Assembly: GCA_021802985.1 (NCBI GenBank)
Contig: JAJZQW010000004.1
Span: 1-59,350 of the forward strand
Origin: Acidobacteriota bacterium
Lineage (GTDB): Bacteria > Acidobacteriota > Holophagae > Holophagales > Holophagaceae
Length of the DNA stretch: 59,350 bases
Reading direction: 5' to 3'
In this document: positions 17,127 to 26,139 of the stretch, piece by piece
How the letters are laid out: every line of letters begins with the position of its first letter
Numbering within the stretch: the first letter of the stretch is position 1
The notes under the pieces: model-generated
Databases searched by the model: none
Told to the model about the DNA's origin: nothing
Seen by the model: only the letters and a program-made list of their open reading frames with translations
Made by a program: the position numbers and the translations under genes

Positions 17127-17995
17127 TCTTTGAAATCCGACAGGATGGCCACCACCTCGTCGCCGATGCGGCCGAGGTTCTCCCTGGAACTGGCGCCGAT
17201 GTGCGGGGCCATGATGACGTTGGGGGCGGAGAGCAGGGGGCAGTCCGCCGGGGGCGGGTCGCTGGGCCACACGTCGGTGCCGTAGGCCCGGAGCTTGCCG
17301 CTGGCCAGGGCGGCGGCGAGGTCGGCATCCACCACGCACTTGCCGCGGCCTGTGTTGATCAGGATGGCGCCGTCCTTCACCTTGGCGAGGAAGGCCGCGT
17401 TGATCATGCCCCGGGTTTCGTCGGTGAGGGGGGTGTGCAGGCTGATGACGTCGGCCTTGGCGGCCAGCTCGTCGAGGCTGACCAGCCGGGCGATGGGGTG
17501 TTCCTTCAGGAAGGGATCGAAGGCGATCACCTCCATGCCGAAAGCCTGGGCCCGCCGGGCCACCTCGGTGGCAATGTTGCCTCCGCCGACGAGTCCCAGC
17601 GTCTTCTTGAACAGCTCGGTGCGCTTGAGTTCGCTCTTGAGGAACTTGCCCTCCTTCATGGAGGTGTGGGCTTCGATCAGACGGGCGGGAATGGCCACCA
17701 TGAAGGCCATGGTCATTTCCGCGACGGCCACGCTGCTGGCCCGGGGCGTGTTGACGGCCTTGATGCCCTTCTCGGCGCACAGCTTCTTGTCCACGTTGTC
17801 CATGCCCACGCCCCCGCGGATCACCAGCTTCAGGTTCGGGGCCTTGGCGAGGAGGTCGGCATCGACCTTGGTCTTCGAGCGGACGAGGAGGGCGTTGGCT
17901 TGGCCCAGGGTGGCCATGTCGCTGCTGACTTCGCCGAAGGCGGCGAGGCGCTCGGGCAGCTTGGCGTCGAAGGCATCGGCGATGAGGATGTGCAT
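17123..17995 (-). CDS. serA: D-3-phosphoglycerate dehydrogenase-like, short form without ACT domain
   Basis: 290 residues. D-2-hydroxyacid dehydrogenase fold: substrate domain with LLVRSKTKVDADLL, then RGGVGMDNVD, a Rossmann motif GLVGGGNIATEVARR, NTGRGKCVVD (catalytic Arg region) and APHIGASSRENL (catalytic His). At the usual DVxxxEP site the sequence reads DVWPSDPPP, so Asp stands where Glu is normal. There is no C-terminal ACT/regulatory domain, so serine feedback through that domain is absent. The adjacent serC supports the phosphoglycerate dehydrogenase assignment; another 2-hydroxyacid substrate is possible. Confidence 0.88.
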   Translation of the reverse strand: MHILIADAFDAKLPERLAAFGEVSSDMATLGQANALLVRSKTKVDADLLAKAPNLKLVIRGGVGMDNVDKKLCAEKGIKAVNTPRASSVAVAEMTMAFMVAIPARLIEAHTSMKEGKFLKSELKRTELFKKTLGLVGGGNIATEVARRAQAFGMEVIAFDPFLKEHPIARLVSLDELAAKADVISLHTPLTDETRGMINAAFLAKVKDGAILINTGRGKCVVDADLAAALASGKLRAYGTDVWPSDPPPADCPLLSAPNVIMAPHIGASSRENLGRIGDEVVAILSDFKD

Positions 17996-18032
17996 AAGAT
18001 CTCCGGTAGATCCAAAGACGAAGAAAAACTGA

Positions 18033-18103
18033 TCACCACCAAGTCACCAAGACACCAAGGAAAGAGCAAGGCAGTTCTTGGTGCCTTGGTGTCTTGGTGG
18101 TGA
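18033..18103. repeat. intergenic inverted repeat R4 (ACCAAG words)
   Basis: Left arm tcaccaccaagtcaccaaga, caccaagg; right arm cttggtgccttggtgtcttg, gtggtga. The arms are near-perfect complements made of ACCAAG-type words. It sits between the DUF1015 gene and serA, both on the minus strand. Confidence 0.85.
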
Positions 18104-18108
18104 GTTCT

Positions 18109-19347
18109 TTAGCTTTCGTACATCCGCACGAGAAGCCCGGAACGCAGTTTGGGCTCGAACCAGGTGGACTTGGGCGGCATCACTTCGCCGGCATCGGCCA
18201 CGGACATGAGCTGGTCGAGGGAGGTCGGGTAGAGCGAGAAGGCCACGGCGTAGCCCTCCTTCACGCGGCGCTCCAGCTCGTCCATGCCGCGGATGCCGCC
18301 TACGAAATCGATGCGCTTGTCGGTGCGGGGATCCTGGATGCCCAGCACGGGGGCCAGCAGGTTCTCCTGGAGGATGCTCACATCCAGGCCACGCACGGGA
18401 TCAGCGGCCGGATAGGTGCCGGGCTTCGCCTTCAGCTCATACCAGGAACCGCCCAGGTACATCCCGAAGGTGGCGGGGGCCTGGGGGCTGCGGTGGTCGG
18501 TGAGGGCCACGTCGAAACGCTCCTTCACCTTGCCCATGAAAGCATCCGGTGTGAGGCCGTTCAGGTCCTTCACCACGCGGTTGTAGTCCATGATCTTCAG
18601 CTGGTCGTGGGGGAAGACCACGGCCATGAAGCTTTCGAAAGGCTCGTCGCCCGTGGCGCCGGGGGTGGCTGCACGCTGGGCCTGGCCGTAGCGGATGGCG
18701 GCGGCGGTGCGGTGGTGGCCATCGGCGATGTAGAGGGCCTCCACGCCGTTGAAGAGGTGCACCAGCTCGTAGACCACGGTCTCGCCCGAGACGACCCACA
18801 CGGTGTGGCCGATGCCGTCCGGCGTGACCACGTCGTAGACCGGGATCTGCTTGCGGATGTCATTGACGATGTGATCGATGTAGGGCACGGCCTTGTAGGT
18901 GAGGAAGACGGGCTCGGCGTTGGCGGCCTGCTCGGTGACGTGGCGGGTGCGGTCGTCCTCCTTGTCCTTGCGGGTGAACTCGTGCCGCTTGATCAGGCCG
19001 TTCTCGTACTCCTCCACGGAGCAGAGGCCCACCAGGCCGGCCTGCACATGGTCGCCCATGCGCTGCTGGTAGACGTAGAGGCAGGGCGTGTTCTCCTGGA
19101 AGAGGGTGCCGTTCTCGATCAGGCCGCGCAGGTTGGCCACGCCCTTGGCGTAGACCTCGTCGGCGTGGACGTCGGTGCCCGCGGGCAGATCGATCTCGGG
19201 CCGCCCCACGTGGAGGAAGGAATAGGGGTTGCCCTTGGCCAGTTCCCGGGCCTCCTCGGTGTTCACCACGTCGTAGGGCACGGCGGCGACCTGTCCGGCG
19301 AGGTCGGGCCGGGGACGGTGGGCGCGGAAGGGCTTCAGCATGGACAT
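18109..19347 (-). CDS. DUF1015 family protein in the serine cluster
   Basis: 412 residues from ATG 19347; a second in-frame ATG lies two codons later. DUF1015 text: FRAHRPRPDLAGQVAAVPYDVVNTEEAR at the N-terminus, NPYSFLHVGRPEIDLP, GLCSVEEYENGLIKRHEFTRKDKEDDRTRH, the strongly conserved ALYIADGHHRTAAAIRY, and late PKSTWFEPKLRSGLLVRM. The DGHHRT block looks like a catalytic or metal site. The biochemical role is not settled to my knowledge. Its position next to serA and serC, with no serB homologue in the window, invites a role in serine synthesis. Confidence is high for family and low for function. Confidence 0.9.
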   Translation of the reverse strand: MSMLKPFRAHRPRPDLAGQVAAVPYDVVNTEEARELAKGNPYSFLHVGRPEIDLPAGTDVHADEVYAKGVANLRGLIENGTLFQENTPCLYVYQQRMGDHVQAGLVGLCSVEEYENGLIKRHEFTRKDKEDDRTRHVTEQAANAEPVFLTYKAVPYIDHIVNDIRKQIPVYDVVTPDGIGHTVWVVSGETVVYELVHLFNGVEALYIADGHHRTAAAIRYGQAQRAATPGATGDEPFESFMAVVFPHDQLKIMDYNRVVKDLNGLTPDAFMGKVKERFDVALTDHRSPQAPATFGMYLGGSWYELKAKPGTYPAADPVRGLDVSILQENLLAPVLGIQDPRTDKRIDFVGGIRGMDELERRVKEGYAVAFSLYPTSLDQLMSVADAGEVMPPKSTWFEPKLRSGLLVRMYES

Positions 19348-19481
19348 GGACACCTGCCTAGGGAAGGGGGACCCGGTAATGGGGACACTGGCGCCATTAT
19401 TCCAAGGGAACCTCCATTTGGAGTCCCCGGATCCGGGATTTTGACGAAAGTCCGAAGTCGGCCCCCCCGTGCTACGAACCG

Positions 19482-20243
19482 TCAAGCGCCGAAGGTTTCT
19501 TCCCCACCCAGATGCCGCGTATCCGTGATCATGGCAGCGTTCAGGAGCACCTCGGTGAGGGGGAGGTCGATGGTGGGTTCCACCCGGCAGGTGTCCACGA
19601 ATTCGATATCCGGGCGGTCCCAGCTGAGAATCTCATAGGCGGCTGGCAGCCCCTCCTGGTCCCGGTAGGCGGCGTGGACCACCTCGCCCTGCTTGAGGTA
19701 GAGCAGACCCATGCCCGCTTCGGACTTCACGGTGAGGGTACAGGACTTGCTCTCCCAGTTGAGGAGCTGGAGGATGCTGTTGAGGGCGATGCCCCGCACC
19801 AGGCCCGAGGGCTCGAACAGGGCCGCGGCCTTGATCTCGTCCATGAGGAGCGTCAGCCGGGGCGGCTTGCTGAGGATGCGCACGGCCCCGAGCTGGAGGG
19901 GCGAATTCAGGTGCTGGCTCTCCCCCAGCCCCGTCATCACGATGATGGGGATCTGCGGGTAGAGGCGGCTCACCCGGGCGATGAGGTTGAAGCCATCCAT
20001 GACCGGCATGTTGAGGTCCGTCACCATCACATTGACGGGCTCGGCCCGCAGGAGCTCCATGGCCTGGGCCCCGTCCTGGGCTGTGAGGATCCGAAAGCCC
20101 TGGAGTCCCTTCAGCCCCTGCCGGTAGAGGCTCAGGGTGGCGCGGTCGTCCTCCACCACCAGGAGGACCTTGGTGGGGGTATCGGCGTGGGCGAGGGGGC
20201 GTGGGCGGGGAGGCAGGGACATGGCGGGTTCCAGCGAGAGCAT
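19482..20243 (-). CDS. response regulator with DUF4388 (PATAN-like) output domain
   Basis: 253 residues. Residues about 24-145 form a receiver domain: VLLVVEDDRATLSLYRQG (acidic pocket), phosphoacceptor Asp in VNVMVTDLNMPVMDGF, Thr in IIVMTG, Lys in VRILSKPPRL. The rest matches DUF4388: GLVRGIALNSILQLLNWESKSCTLTVKS, GMGLLYLKQGEVVHAAY and AAYEILSWDRPDIEF. Such fusions occur in Myxococcota, Geobacter and Acidobacteriota, often in motility or polarity signalling. No cognate kinase is adjacent. It starts 6 bp after the GH113-like gene and may be co-transcribed with it. Confidence 0.9.
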   Translation of the reverse strand: MLSLEPAMSLPPRPRPLAHADTPTKVLLVVEDDRATLSLYRQGLKGLQGFRILTAQDGAQAMELLRAEPVNVMVTDLNMPVMDGFNLIARVSRLYPQIPIIVMTGLGESQHLNSPLQLGAVRILSKPPRLTLLMDEIKAAALFEPSGLVRGIALNSILQLLNWESKSCTLTVKSEAGMGLLYLKQGEVVHAAYRDQEGLPAAYEILSWDRPDIEFVDTCRVEPTIDLPLTEVLLNAAMITDTRHLGGEETFGA

Positions 20244-20249
20244 AGCTGA

Positions 20250-21509
20250 TCAGCGCTCGGCCCCCTTGGGGATCTTGTGCGCGGGAATCGGCTCCTTGGC
20301 AAGGATGGCCTGGGCCTCGGCGGCATCCTGGGGGTGGCTGGCTTCCCAGGTCACGACCCAGGGTGGAAGCACGGCGTCCTCGTAGTCCCGCACCTTCCGA
20401 TGGTGGCTGACGAGGGTCTGCACCACGGCCTCGTGGATGTCCTCGGCCTTGGGGGGGATGTGCCCCTCCCAGATGGGTTCGTGGAAATACGTCACCAGGG
20501 TGGCCTCGGCGGGCTTGCCCCACACGGCGTAGGTGCGGTCCAGGGGGCCGCCGATGGGCTTGCGGTCGAGGTTCTCTCCGTAGAGGTAGTAGAAGACCGC
20601 CTCGCCATCGGTCCAGTTGCGCAGGACCTTGAAGGCGCCCTTCAGCAACTCGTTCTGGAGGGCCAGGTCCACCGGTTTGTCCGTGCGGAAGTCCCAGGGG
20701 CCGACATGGGCGTGGGCCACGGAGGGGTAGCCCACCTCCGTGATCATCACCGGGCGATTGAAGCGGGCCATGAGGGTGCGGGCCTTGTAGACGATCCACC
20801 ACCAGTCGTCCCGGATCTGGGTCGGCGAAGGGTACTCGTCGTATTTGGCGATGGGATCGTAGGTGTTCATCCCGATGACATCGAGGCAGTCGCCGAAGGT
20901 GAAGCTGTCGTGGCTGTCGAAGTTCACGCTGTAGACCAGCTTGCCCTTGTAGACCTGGCGCACGGTGGCGGCCAGGGCCCGCCAGCGGTCGGGGAAGCAC
21001 TGGGTGGAGGCCATTTCCGTGCCGAGGGAGTACCACTCCACCCCGCCTTCCTGGGCCAGGGTGGCGAGGTGCACGTTGAAGGCCGTGTAGTTGCGCCACC
21101 ACAGATCCCAGTCGTGGGGCTCGATGTTGCCACGCCACCAGGTGGCGTTCTCCGCCTCATCCCGCAGGTTGATGGTGGGGAAGAACATCATCCGCAGGCC
21201 GCGGACCCGGGCCTCCTCGAAGGTGTTCAGCAGCGCCGCGTCCGTGGGGCTGGAGGTGGGATGCCGGCGGATCTCGTCACTGTGGTAGGTGTCCATGCGG
21301 TAGATGGCCTGCAGGCTCACGCAGGTGGCGCCCGTGGCGGCGATGCGGTCCAGCTCCGCGTGGTAGTCGTAGTCCGGCATGCCCGCATAGAGCCCCAGCA
21401 CCATGCCCCGGGGCTGGGGCACCAGGGCCCGGCGCTGCATCCGGTGGATGAACCAGAGGGTGACGGGCAGGCCAAGGAGGGCCAGGAAGGAAAGGATGCG
21501 ACGGGGCAT
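20250..21509 (-). CDS. GH113-like glycoside hydrolase, membrane-anchored
   Basis: 419 residues. An N-terminal hydrophobic segment (ILSFLALLGLPVTLWFI) can act as signal anchor. A TIM-barrel glycosidase of the GH-A clan, family 113 type, follows: GMVLGLYAGMPDYDYHAELDRI, VEWYSLGTEMAS with the likely acid/base Glu, SVNFDSHDSF and DVIGMNTYDPI, then VMITEVGYPS with the likely nucleophile Glu, and DGEAVFYYLYGE. GH113 members include beta-mannanases, but substrate cannot be fixed here. Immediately upstream is a 13-bp-stem hairpin that touches the ribosome-binding site. Confidence 0.8.
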   Translation of the reverse strand: MPRRILSFLALLGLPVTLWFIHRMQRRALVPQPRGMVLGLYAGMPDYDYHAELDRIAATGATCVSLQAIYRMDTYHSDEIRRHPTSSPTDAALLNTFEEARVRGLRMMFFPTINLRDEAENATWWRGNIEPHDWDLWWRNYTAFNVHLATLAQEGGVEWYSLGTEMASTQCFPDRWRALAATVRQVYKGKLVYSVNFDSHDSFTFGDCLDVIGMNTYDPIAKYDEYPSPTQIRDDWWWIVYKARTLMARFNRPVMITEVGYPSVAHAHVGPWDFRTDKPVDLALQNELLKGAFKVLRNWTDGEAVFYYLYGENLDRKPIGGPLDRTYAVWGKPAEATLVTYFHEPIWEGHIPPKAEDIHEAVVQTLVSHHRKVRDYEDAVLPPWVVTWEASHPQDAAEAQAILAKEPIPAHKIPKGAER

Positions 21510-21520
21510 GGGGAACGGCT

Positions 21521-21550
21521 CCAGGATTCAGCCTACCGGCTGAATCCTGG
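21521..21550 (-). promoter_or_regulatory. perfect hairpin at the GH113-like ribosome-binding site
   Basis: On the minus strand the arms are ccaggattcagcc and ggctgaatcctgg (13 bp, loop ggta). The 3' arm runs directly into the GGAG that precedes the ATG by nine bases, so folding could hide the ribosome-binding site. It could instead be part of a terminator for the upstream CBS gene. Confidence 0.6.
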
Positions 21551-21572
21551 GGATAGGAAATGCCTTTTCTAT

Positions 21573-21595
21573 CTCGCGGACCGAAGGTCCGCGAG
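21573..21595 (-). terminator. hairpin after the CBS/CorC gene
   Basis: Arms ctcgcggacc and ggtccgcgag with loop gaa form a perfect 10-bp stem 13 bp after the stop of the CBS-domain gene. No long T-tract follows on the minus strand, so termination efficiency is uncertain. Confidence 0.5.
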
Positions 21596-21607
21596 CCTTA
21601 CCGGGAC

Positions 21608-22852
21608 CTACGCCCGTTCCACCCGGACCTGCACGATGCGGGTTCCTTCCATGCGCAGCACCGTGAGGTGGGCACCCTCCACGGCCACGGATTCCTGGGG
21701 TTTGGGCACACGGCCCAGGCGGGCCATGACGAGGCCGGCCAGGGTGTCGAAGCCATCCCGTTCCCAGGTGAGGTCCAGGCGCTGGGCCACGTCCTCCACG
21801 TGGGCCTGGCCGGAGACCAGGAACACACCGGGGGTCTGCTCGATGATTTCGACGGGGGCCTCATGCTCGTCCTGGATCTCCCCGAAGACCTCCTCCAGCA
21901 GGTCCTCCACCGTGACCAGGCCCGAGACACCGCCGAACTCATCCACCACGATGGCGAGCTGGGTACGGGCCCGCTGCATCTCGCGTAGGAGGTCCATGAC
22001 GGGCTTGCTCTCGGGTACGAAGAGGGGCACCTTCAGCAGCCCGGCCAGGGGGGCCTGGGCCTGGTCCGGGAGCTGCATGAGGTCCTTGAGCAGCAGCACC
22101 CCACGAATGTGGTCGATGCCCGCCTCGAAGACCGGCAGCCGCGAGTGGCGGCTCTCGGTGAAGGCCCGCCAGGCATCGGGAAGGGAGGCCTCCAGGGGCA
22201 GGGCCACGATGCGGGTGCGGGGGGTCATCACCTCACGCACCACCGTGTCCCCGAAGGTCACCACATTGCGGATGAGCTCGCGGTCCTCGGCCTCCAGGAT
22301 GCCCTCGGCCTCGCCCTCCTCCAGCAGGGCCGTGACGGCCTCCTCGGTGGGATCTTCCTCGACGGCGCCTTCGCGCTCCTCGGCCCGTCGCCGCTCGATG
22401 ATCCGGGCGATGGGTGCCACGAGGAGCCCCAGCAGCGGCTGGACCGGCGCGTAGAAGGGGAACAGCCGCTCCATCCAGAAGGGGGGATCCCCAGAGGTGA
22501 GGAGGGCGGGGGCGGCCAGGTCCAGGGCCCAGAGGCCCAGCAGCACCAGGGGCCCCAGGGCCCAGACGCCGCCGGGGACGGCCCCGCGGAAGGGCCACAG
22601 AAGGGCGAGAAAGAGCAGCAGCAGGAGCTGGACCCCGAACTCCAGCCCCATCCCCTGGCTGCGGGGGCGCTCCAGGAGGGCGGTCAGCCTCGGATTCCGG
22701 ATGGTGCCCTCCTCCAGCAGCCGCCGGCGCTGCAGGGAGGGCATGGCGTGGAAGGCCCCGAGCAGGGCCACCAGGGCCAAGCGGTAGGCCAGCACGACCG
22801 CGGCCGCCAGGAGGAGCCAGAGGGAGGGGATGCTACTGCTGGGGTCGCTCAT
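21608..22852 (-). CDS. HlyC/CorC-type CBS-domain membrane protein
   Basis: 414 residues. Membrane part (about 1-140): IPSLWLLLAAAVVLAYRLALVALLGAF, FGVQLLLLLFLALLWPF and VWALGPLVLLGLWALDLAAPALL. This is shorter and more degenerate than a normal DUF21/CNNM transmembrane domain. A linker with ELIRNVVTFGDTVVREVMTPRTRIVAL opens the paired CBS domains (about 195-330; SRLPVFEAGIDHIRGVLLLKDLM, LAIVVDEFGGVSGLVTVEDLLEEVFGEI). The CorC/HlyC C-terminal domain ends the protein (GVFLVSGQAHVEDV ... LAGLVMARLGRVP). Family proteins are linked to magnesium or cobalt efflux and stress resistance. Confidence 0.88.
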   Translation of the reverse strand: MSDPSSSIPSLWLLLAAAVVLAYRLALVALLGAFHAMPSLQRRRLLEEGTIRNPRLTALLERPRSQGMGLEFGVQLLLLLFLALLWPFRGAVPGGVWALGPLVLLGLWALDLAAPALLTSGDPPFWMERLFPFYAPVQPLLGLLVAPIARIIERRRAEEREGAVEEDPTEEAVTALLEEGEAEGILEAEDRELIRNVVTFGDTVVREVMTPRTRIVALPLEASLPDAWRAFTESRHSRLPVFEAGIDHIRGVLLLKDLMQLPDQAQAPLAGLLKVPLFVPESKPVMDLLREMQRARTQLAIVVDEFGGVSGLVTVEDLLEEVFGEIQDEHEAPVEIIEQTPGVFLVSGQAHVEDVAQRLDLTWERDGFDTLAGLVMARLGRVPKPQESVAVEGAHLTVLRMEGTRIVQVRVERA

Positions 22853-22867
22853 GGGGGAACCCCCATC

Positions 22868-24334
22868 CTACCTCGATTCGCGCCGGGCCAGGATCAGGGC
22901 CGCCACCTCGGGTCGGGCCTGGGGCGGGACGGGCTTCCCGATGCGGTCCGCCTCGCGGAAGTACTCCTCCGGATTCCGGCAGAGGCCGTCCGGCGTGGGT
23001 GGCAGGCCCTTGCGGGCGCGGGCCGCGTTGAGGAAGGCATAGGGTTCCTTGGCCAGCTCGGGGCTCCGCAGGAAGTGGCGGAAGGTCCACCAGCCCCCCA
23101 CCACGAACCAGATGGCCAGCACCGCCAGGGCCCTGCGCTGGAAGCTCCGCATGCGGTCCGGCGTGGTGCGGACCCGCTGCCACCAGACCCCGGCGGCCAG
23201 GTTGAAGGCGATGATCGCGGTGGTGAGGGCCAGCGTCCCCGCCCAGCCCAGGCTGTTCCAGCGCCAGCCCGTGACGGCCACCACCGGGGCGGCCAACAGC
23301 ACGCCGAAGATCAGGTTCAGGTGCAGCATGTAGAGCAGCAGGGATTCGCGGCTGGCGGCCAGCACAGGGTTGGGGCCGCGCCAGCGCGGGCGCGCCAGCT
23401 CGATGGCGCCCATGGCCGTGCCGCCCAGGAGGATCCAGCCCAGACGGTCCGCCACGCTGGGCAAGGTGGTGTTGGAAATGGCCTGCAGTTCGTTCCAGGT
23501 CCAGGCGCCGTGCCGGCCGTGGAGCATCCAGACCCCCCCTTGCCGCACCCAGGTTCCCTGCCACAGCCAGGCGTGCTTGGTCGTGCCGCCCCAGGCCAGC
23601 AGGACGGCTCCCATCAGGCCCAGGAGGGCGAGGAACCGCCATTCGGACCAGCGGGATTTTCCTTCGGCGGAGGTGACGCGGAGTTCCCGGTAGAGCCCGC
23701 CGAGGAAGGCGCCGAAGGCGGGAAAAGCCAGCCAGGGGAAGAGGGGGAAGAGGGCCTGCACGCCCCGGTCCACATTGCCGTTGAAGAAACCGCGGATGGG
23801 CAGCCAGAGGCCGTCGGCCACGCCGGTGGCCCAGAGGGAAGGCGAGACCAGGGGAATGTAGAGGGCCAGGAGCAGGGCCAGGACGGTGAAGACCCGCGGG
23901 CTTCGCACCAGCCGGGCCAGGAGCTGCAGGACCAGCAGGGAGAAGACGATGCACTGGAGGATGTCGATCTTGAACAGCTCACGGGCTTTCTGCGTGGTGT
24001 CCAGCACCGTCCAGTCCGCCAGGGTGAAGCCCGGGGCATGCAGGGCGTAGGCGCAGAGGAGGATGAAGCCCAGCCGCCGGGCTGTGTCGGGCCAGAAGGG
24101 GCGCAGCGTCCCGTCCGTGCGGAAGGTGGATACCACCAGGGAGAAACCTGCCGCCATGAGGAAGCTGGGGGCCACCAGGCCGTTCAGGTAGTTCAACCAG
24201 TCCGGGCGGAGGCCCGGCAACAGCCAGGCGTTCACGACGTGGACCTCGATCATGACGATCACGGCCCAGGCCCGGAGCTGGTCGATCCAGTCGCAGCGGC
24301 GGGAGGGGGCCAGGTCGGCCCAGGTGGTGTTCAT
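22868..24334 (-). CDS. HGSNAT/DUF1624-like multi-pass acyltransferase-type membrane protein
   Basis: 488 residues. An opening CDWIDQLRAWAVIVMIEVHVVNAWLLPG carries the RxxAxxxMIxxH-type motif of the heparan-alpha-glucosaminide N-acetyltransferase-like and acyltransferase-3 families. About ten membrane helices follow, with PSFLMAAGFSL, FKIDILQCIVFSLLVLQLLARL and ESLLLYMLHLNLIFGVLLAAP late in the chain. The soluble C-terminal tail (about 80 residues) is unrecognised. It probably acetylates or acylates an extracytoplasmic sugar or glycan. The substrate is unknown. Its start lies 15 bp upstream of the CBS gene's stop-codon side neighbour, divergent from the APC permease. Confidence 0.75.
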   Translation of the reverse strand: MNTTWADLAPSRRCDWIDQLRAWAVIVMIEVHVVNAWLLPGLRPDWLNYLNGLVAPSFLMAAGFSLVVSTFRTDGTLRPFWPDTARRLGFILLCAYALHAPGFTLADWTVLDTTQKARELFKIDILQCIVFSLLVLQLLARLVRSPRVFTVLALLLALYIPLVSPSLWATGVADGLWLPIRGFFNGNVDRGVQALFPLFPWLAFPAFGAFLGGLYRELRVTSAEGKSRWSEWRFLALLGLMGAVLLAWGGTTKHAWLWQGTWVRQGGVWMLHGRHGAWTWNELQAISNTTLPSVADRLGWILLGGTAMGAIELARPRWRGPNPVLAASRESLLLYMLHLNLIFGVLLAAPVVAVTGWRWNSLGWAGTLALTTAIIAFNLAAGVWWQRVRTTPDRMRSFQRRALAVLAIWFVVGGWWTFRHFLRSPELAKEPYAFLNAARARKGLPPTPDGLCRNPEEYFREADRIGKPVPPQARPEVAALILARRESR

Positions 24335-24470
24335 GGGGATCCTCGGAGGGAAAGGGATGCCCTAGCCTGCCCGAATGGTTGGAAATCCTCTACATCATCC
24401 ACAACGGCCAAGCCCTGGTAAGGTGGTCCGGTTACCCATCCGTGCATTCGTTATCCTGGAGGCCCTCCCC

Positions 24471-26135
24471 ATGGCTGGACTGTTCATCAAGAAGGACCTG
24501 GCCCGGATCATCGCCGACGCCAACGATCCCCGTGTGGCCGAGGGCGGCCACGGGGGCGGCCAGCTGAAGCGCACCCTGGGCGCCTTCAACCTCACCACCC
24601 TGGGCATCGGCGCCATCATCGGGGCGGGGATCTTCAGCCTCACGGGCCTCGCGGCGGCCTACTACGCCGGTCCCGGCATCATCTACAGCTTCATGATCGG
24701 CGGCGTGCTTTGCGCCCTGGCGGGAGTGTGCTACGCCGAGATGGCCGCCATGGTGCCCGTGGCGGGCAGTGCCTACGCGTACTCCTACGCCACCATGGGC
24801 GAGTTCGTCGCCTGGATCATCGGCTGGGACCTGATCCTGGAGTACGCCTTCGGGGCCGTGACCGTCTCCGTGTCCTGGTCCGGGTACTGCGTCTCGCTTC
24901 TCGAGAAGACCCTCCACTTTCATCTGTCCGACACCATGCTTCGTTTCACCCAGGGGCCCTGGGCAGACATGGTCACCCTGTCGGACGGCAGTCGCGTGCA
25001 TGGCCTGTGGAACCTCCCGGCGACCCTGGTGGCCCTGCTGGTGGCTTCCATCCTCTACCGGGGCATGAAGGAATCCGCCTTTGTGAACAACCTCATCGTG
25101 GTGGTGAAGGTGACCATCGTGCTGGTCTTCATCGCCCTGGGCTGGTCGGTGGTGAGCCATGCCAACTGGATCGCCAATCCAGCCGCCCACGGCTTCGCCC
25201 AGATGGTCCCCATCGAGGGACTGAGCGTGAAGGGCGGTGGCTTCATCAGCTACGGTTGGTCGGGGGTGCTCACAGGCGCGGGTGTGGTGTTCTTCGCCTA
25301 CATCGGCTTTGATGCCGTCTCCACCACGGCCCAGGAGTGCAAGAACCCCGGCCGGGATCTGCCCATCGGCATTCTCACCTCTCTGGTGATCTGCACGATT
25401 CTCTACATCCTCATGGCCCTGGTCCTCACGGGCGTAGTGCCCTACCGCCTGCTGGGGGTCTCCGATCCCGTGGCCGTGGGCGTGGACCGCATTGTGGCCC
25501 TGCGCCATTGGTCCCCCGTAGCCCAGGAGTCGCTGTCCTTCCTGGTGAAGCTGGGGGCCCTGGCGGGGCTCACGTCCGTGATCCTCGTGATGATCATGGG
25601 CCAGACGCGCATCTTCTACGCCATGGCCAAGGATGGCCTGCTGCCCTGGTTCGGCCGCACCCACCGCACCCACGGCACGCCCCACATCGCCACCGTGGTG
25701 ACGGGCACCTTCGTGGCCGTTTGCGGCGGGCTCATCCCCCTCAGCGTGGTGGGAGAGCTGGTGTCCATCGGCACCCTCCTGGCCTTCGTCCTGGTGTGCG
25801 TAGGCGTGCCCATTCTGCGGGTGACGAACCCCGACACCCACCGCCCCTTCCGAGTCCCTGGAGGCTTCATTGGCACCCTCATCGTGGGGGGCCTGGGTGC
25901 TCTGGCCTGCCTCTGGGTGATGTCGGGGCTGCCAAAGGACACCTGGCTCCGGCTCATCATCTGGCTGGAGGTGGGGTTGATGATTTACGGCGGGTACGGC
26001 TGGCGGAAGAGCCTCCTCGCGAGTTCGGATGCCACGGGCAGCCGCCGGGGGCCCCACCGCATCCTGCTGGCGGTGAGCCTCATCGCCTTCATCCCCACCC
26101 TGTGGTTCGCCCTCAGGGTCTTCGGGCGCGCCTGA
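24471..26135 (+). CDS. APC-family amino acid permease (cationic amino acid transporter-like)
   Basis: 554 residues from ATG 24471, preceded by CTGGAGG. The APC core is clear: LTTLGIGAIIGAGIFSLTGLAAA (TM1 with the GxG substrate loop), FMIGGVLCALAGVCYAEMAAMVPVAGSAYAYSYATMGE (TM2-3), GVVFFAYIGFDAVSTTAQECKNPGRDLPIGI (TM6 with FAYIGFD, typical of the CAT/YfnA branch), and RIFYAMAKDGLLP. It has twelve to fourteen predicted helices. Substrate is probably an amino acid but cannot be fixed. A ComF-like gene follows 4 bp after the stop. Confidence 0.93.
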   Translation: MAGLFIKKDLARIIADANDPRVAEGGHGGGQLKRTLGAFNLTTLGIGAIIGAGIFSLTGLAAAYYAGPGIIYSFMIGGVLCALAGVCYAEMAAMVPVAGSAYAYSYATMGEFVAWIIGWDLILEYAFGAVTVSVSWSGYCVSLLEKTLHFHLSDTMLRFTQGPWADMVTLSDGSRVHGLWNLPATLVALLVASILYRGMKESAFVNNLIVVVKVTIVLVFIALGWSVVSHANWIANPAAHGFAQMVPIEGLSVKGGGFISYGWSGVLTGAGVVFFAYIGFDAVSTTAQECKNPGRDLPIGILTSLVICTILYILMALVLTGVVPYRLLGVSDPVAVGVDRIVALRHWSPVAQESLSFLVKLGALAGLTSVILVMIMGQTRIFYAMAKDGLLPWFGRTHRTHGTPHIATVVTGTFVAVCGGLIPLSVVGELVSIGTLLAFVLVCVGVPILRVTNPDTHRPFRVPGGFIGTLIVGGLGALACLWVMSGLPKDTWLRLIIWLEVGLMIYGGYGWRKSLLASSDATGSRRGPHRILLAVSLIAFIPTLWFALRVFGRA

Positions 26136-26139
26136 GGCC

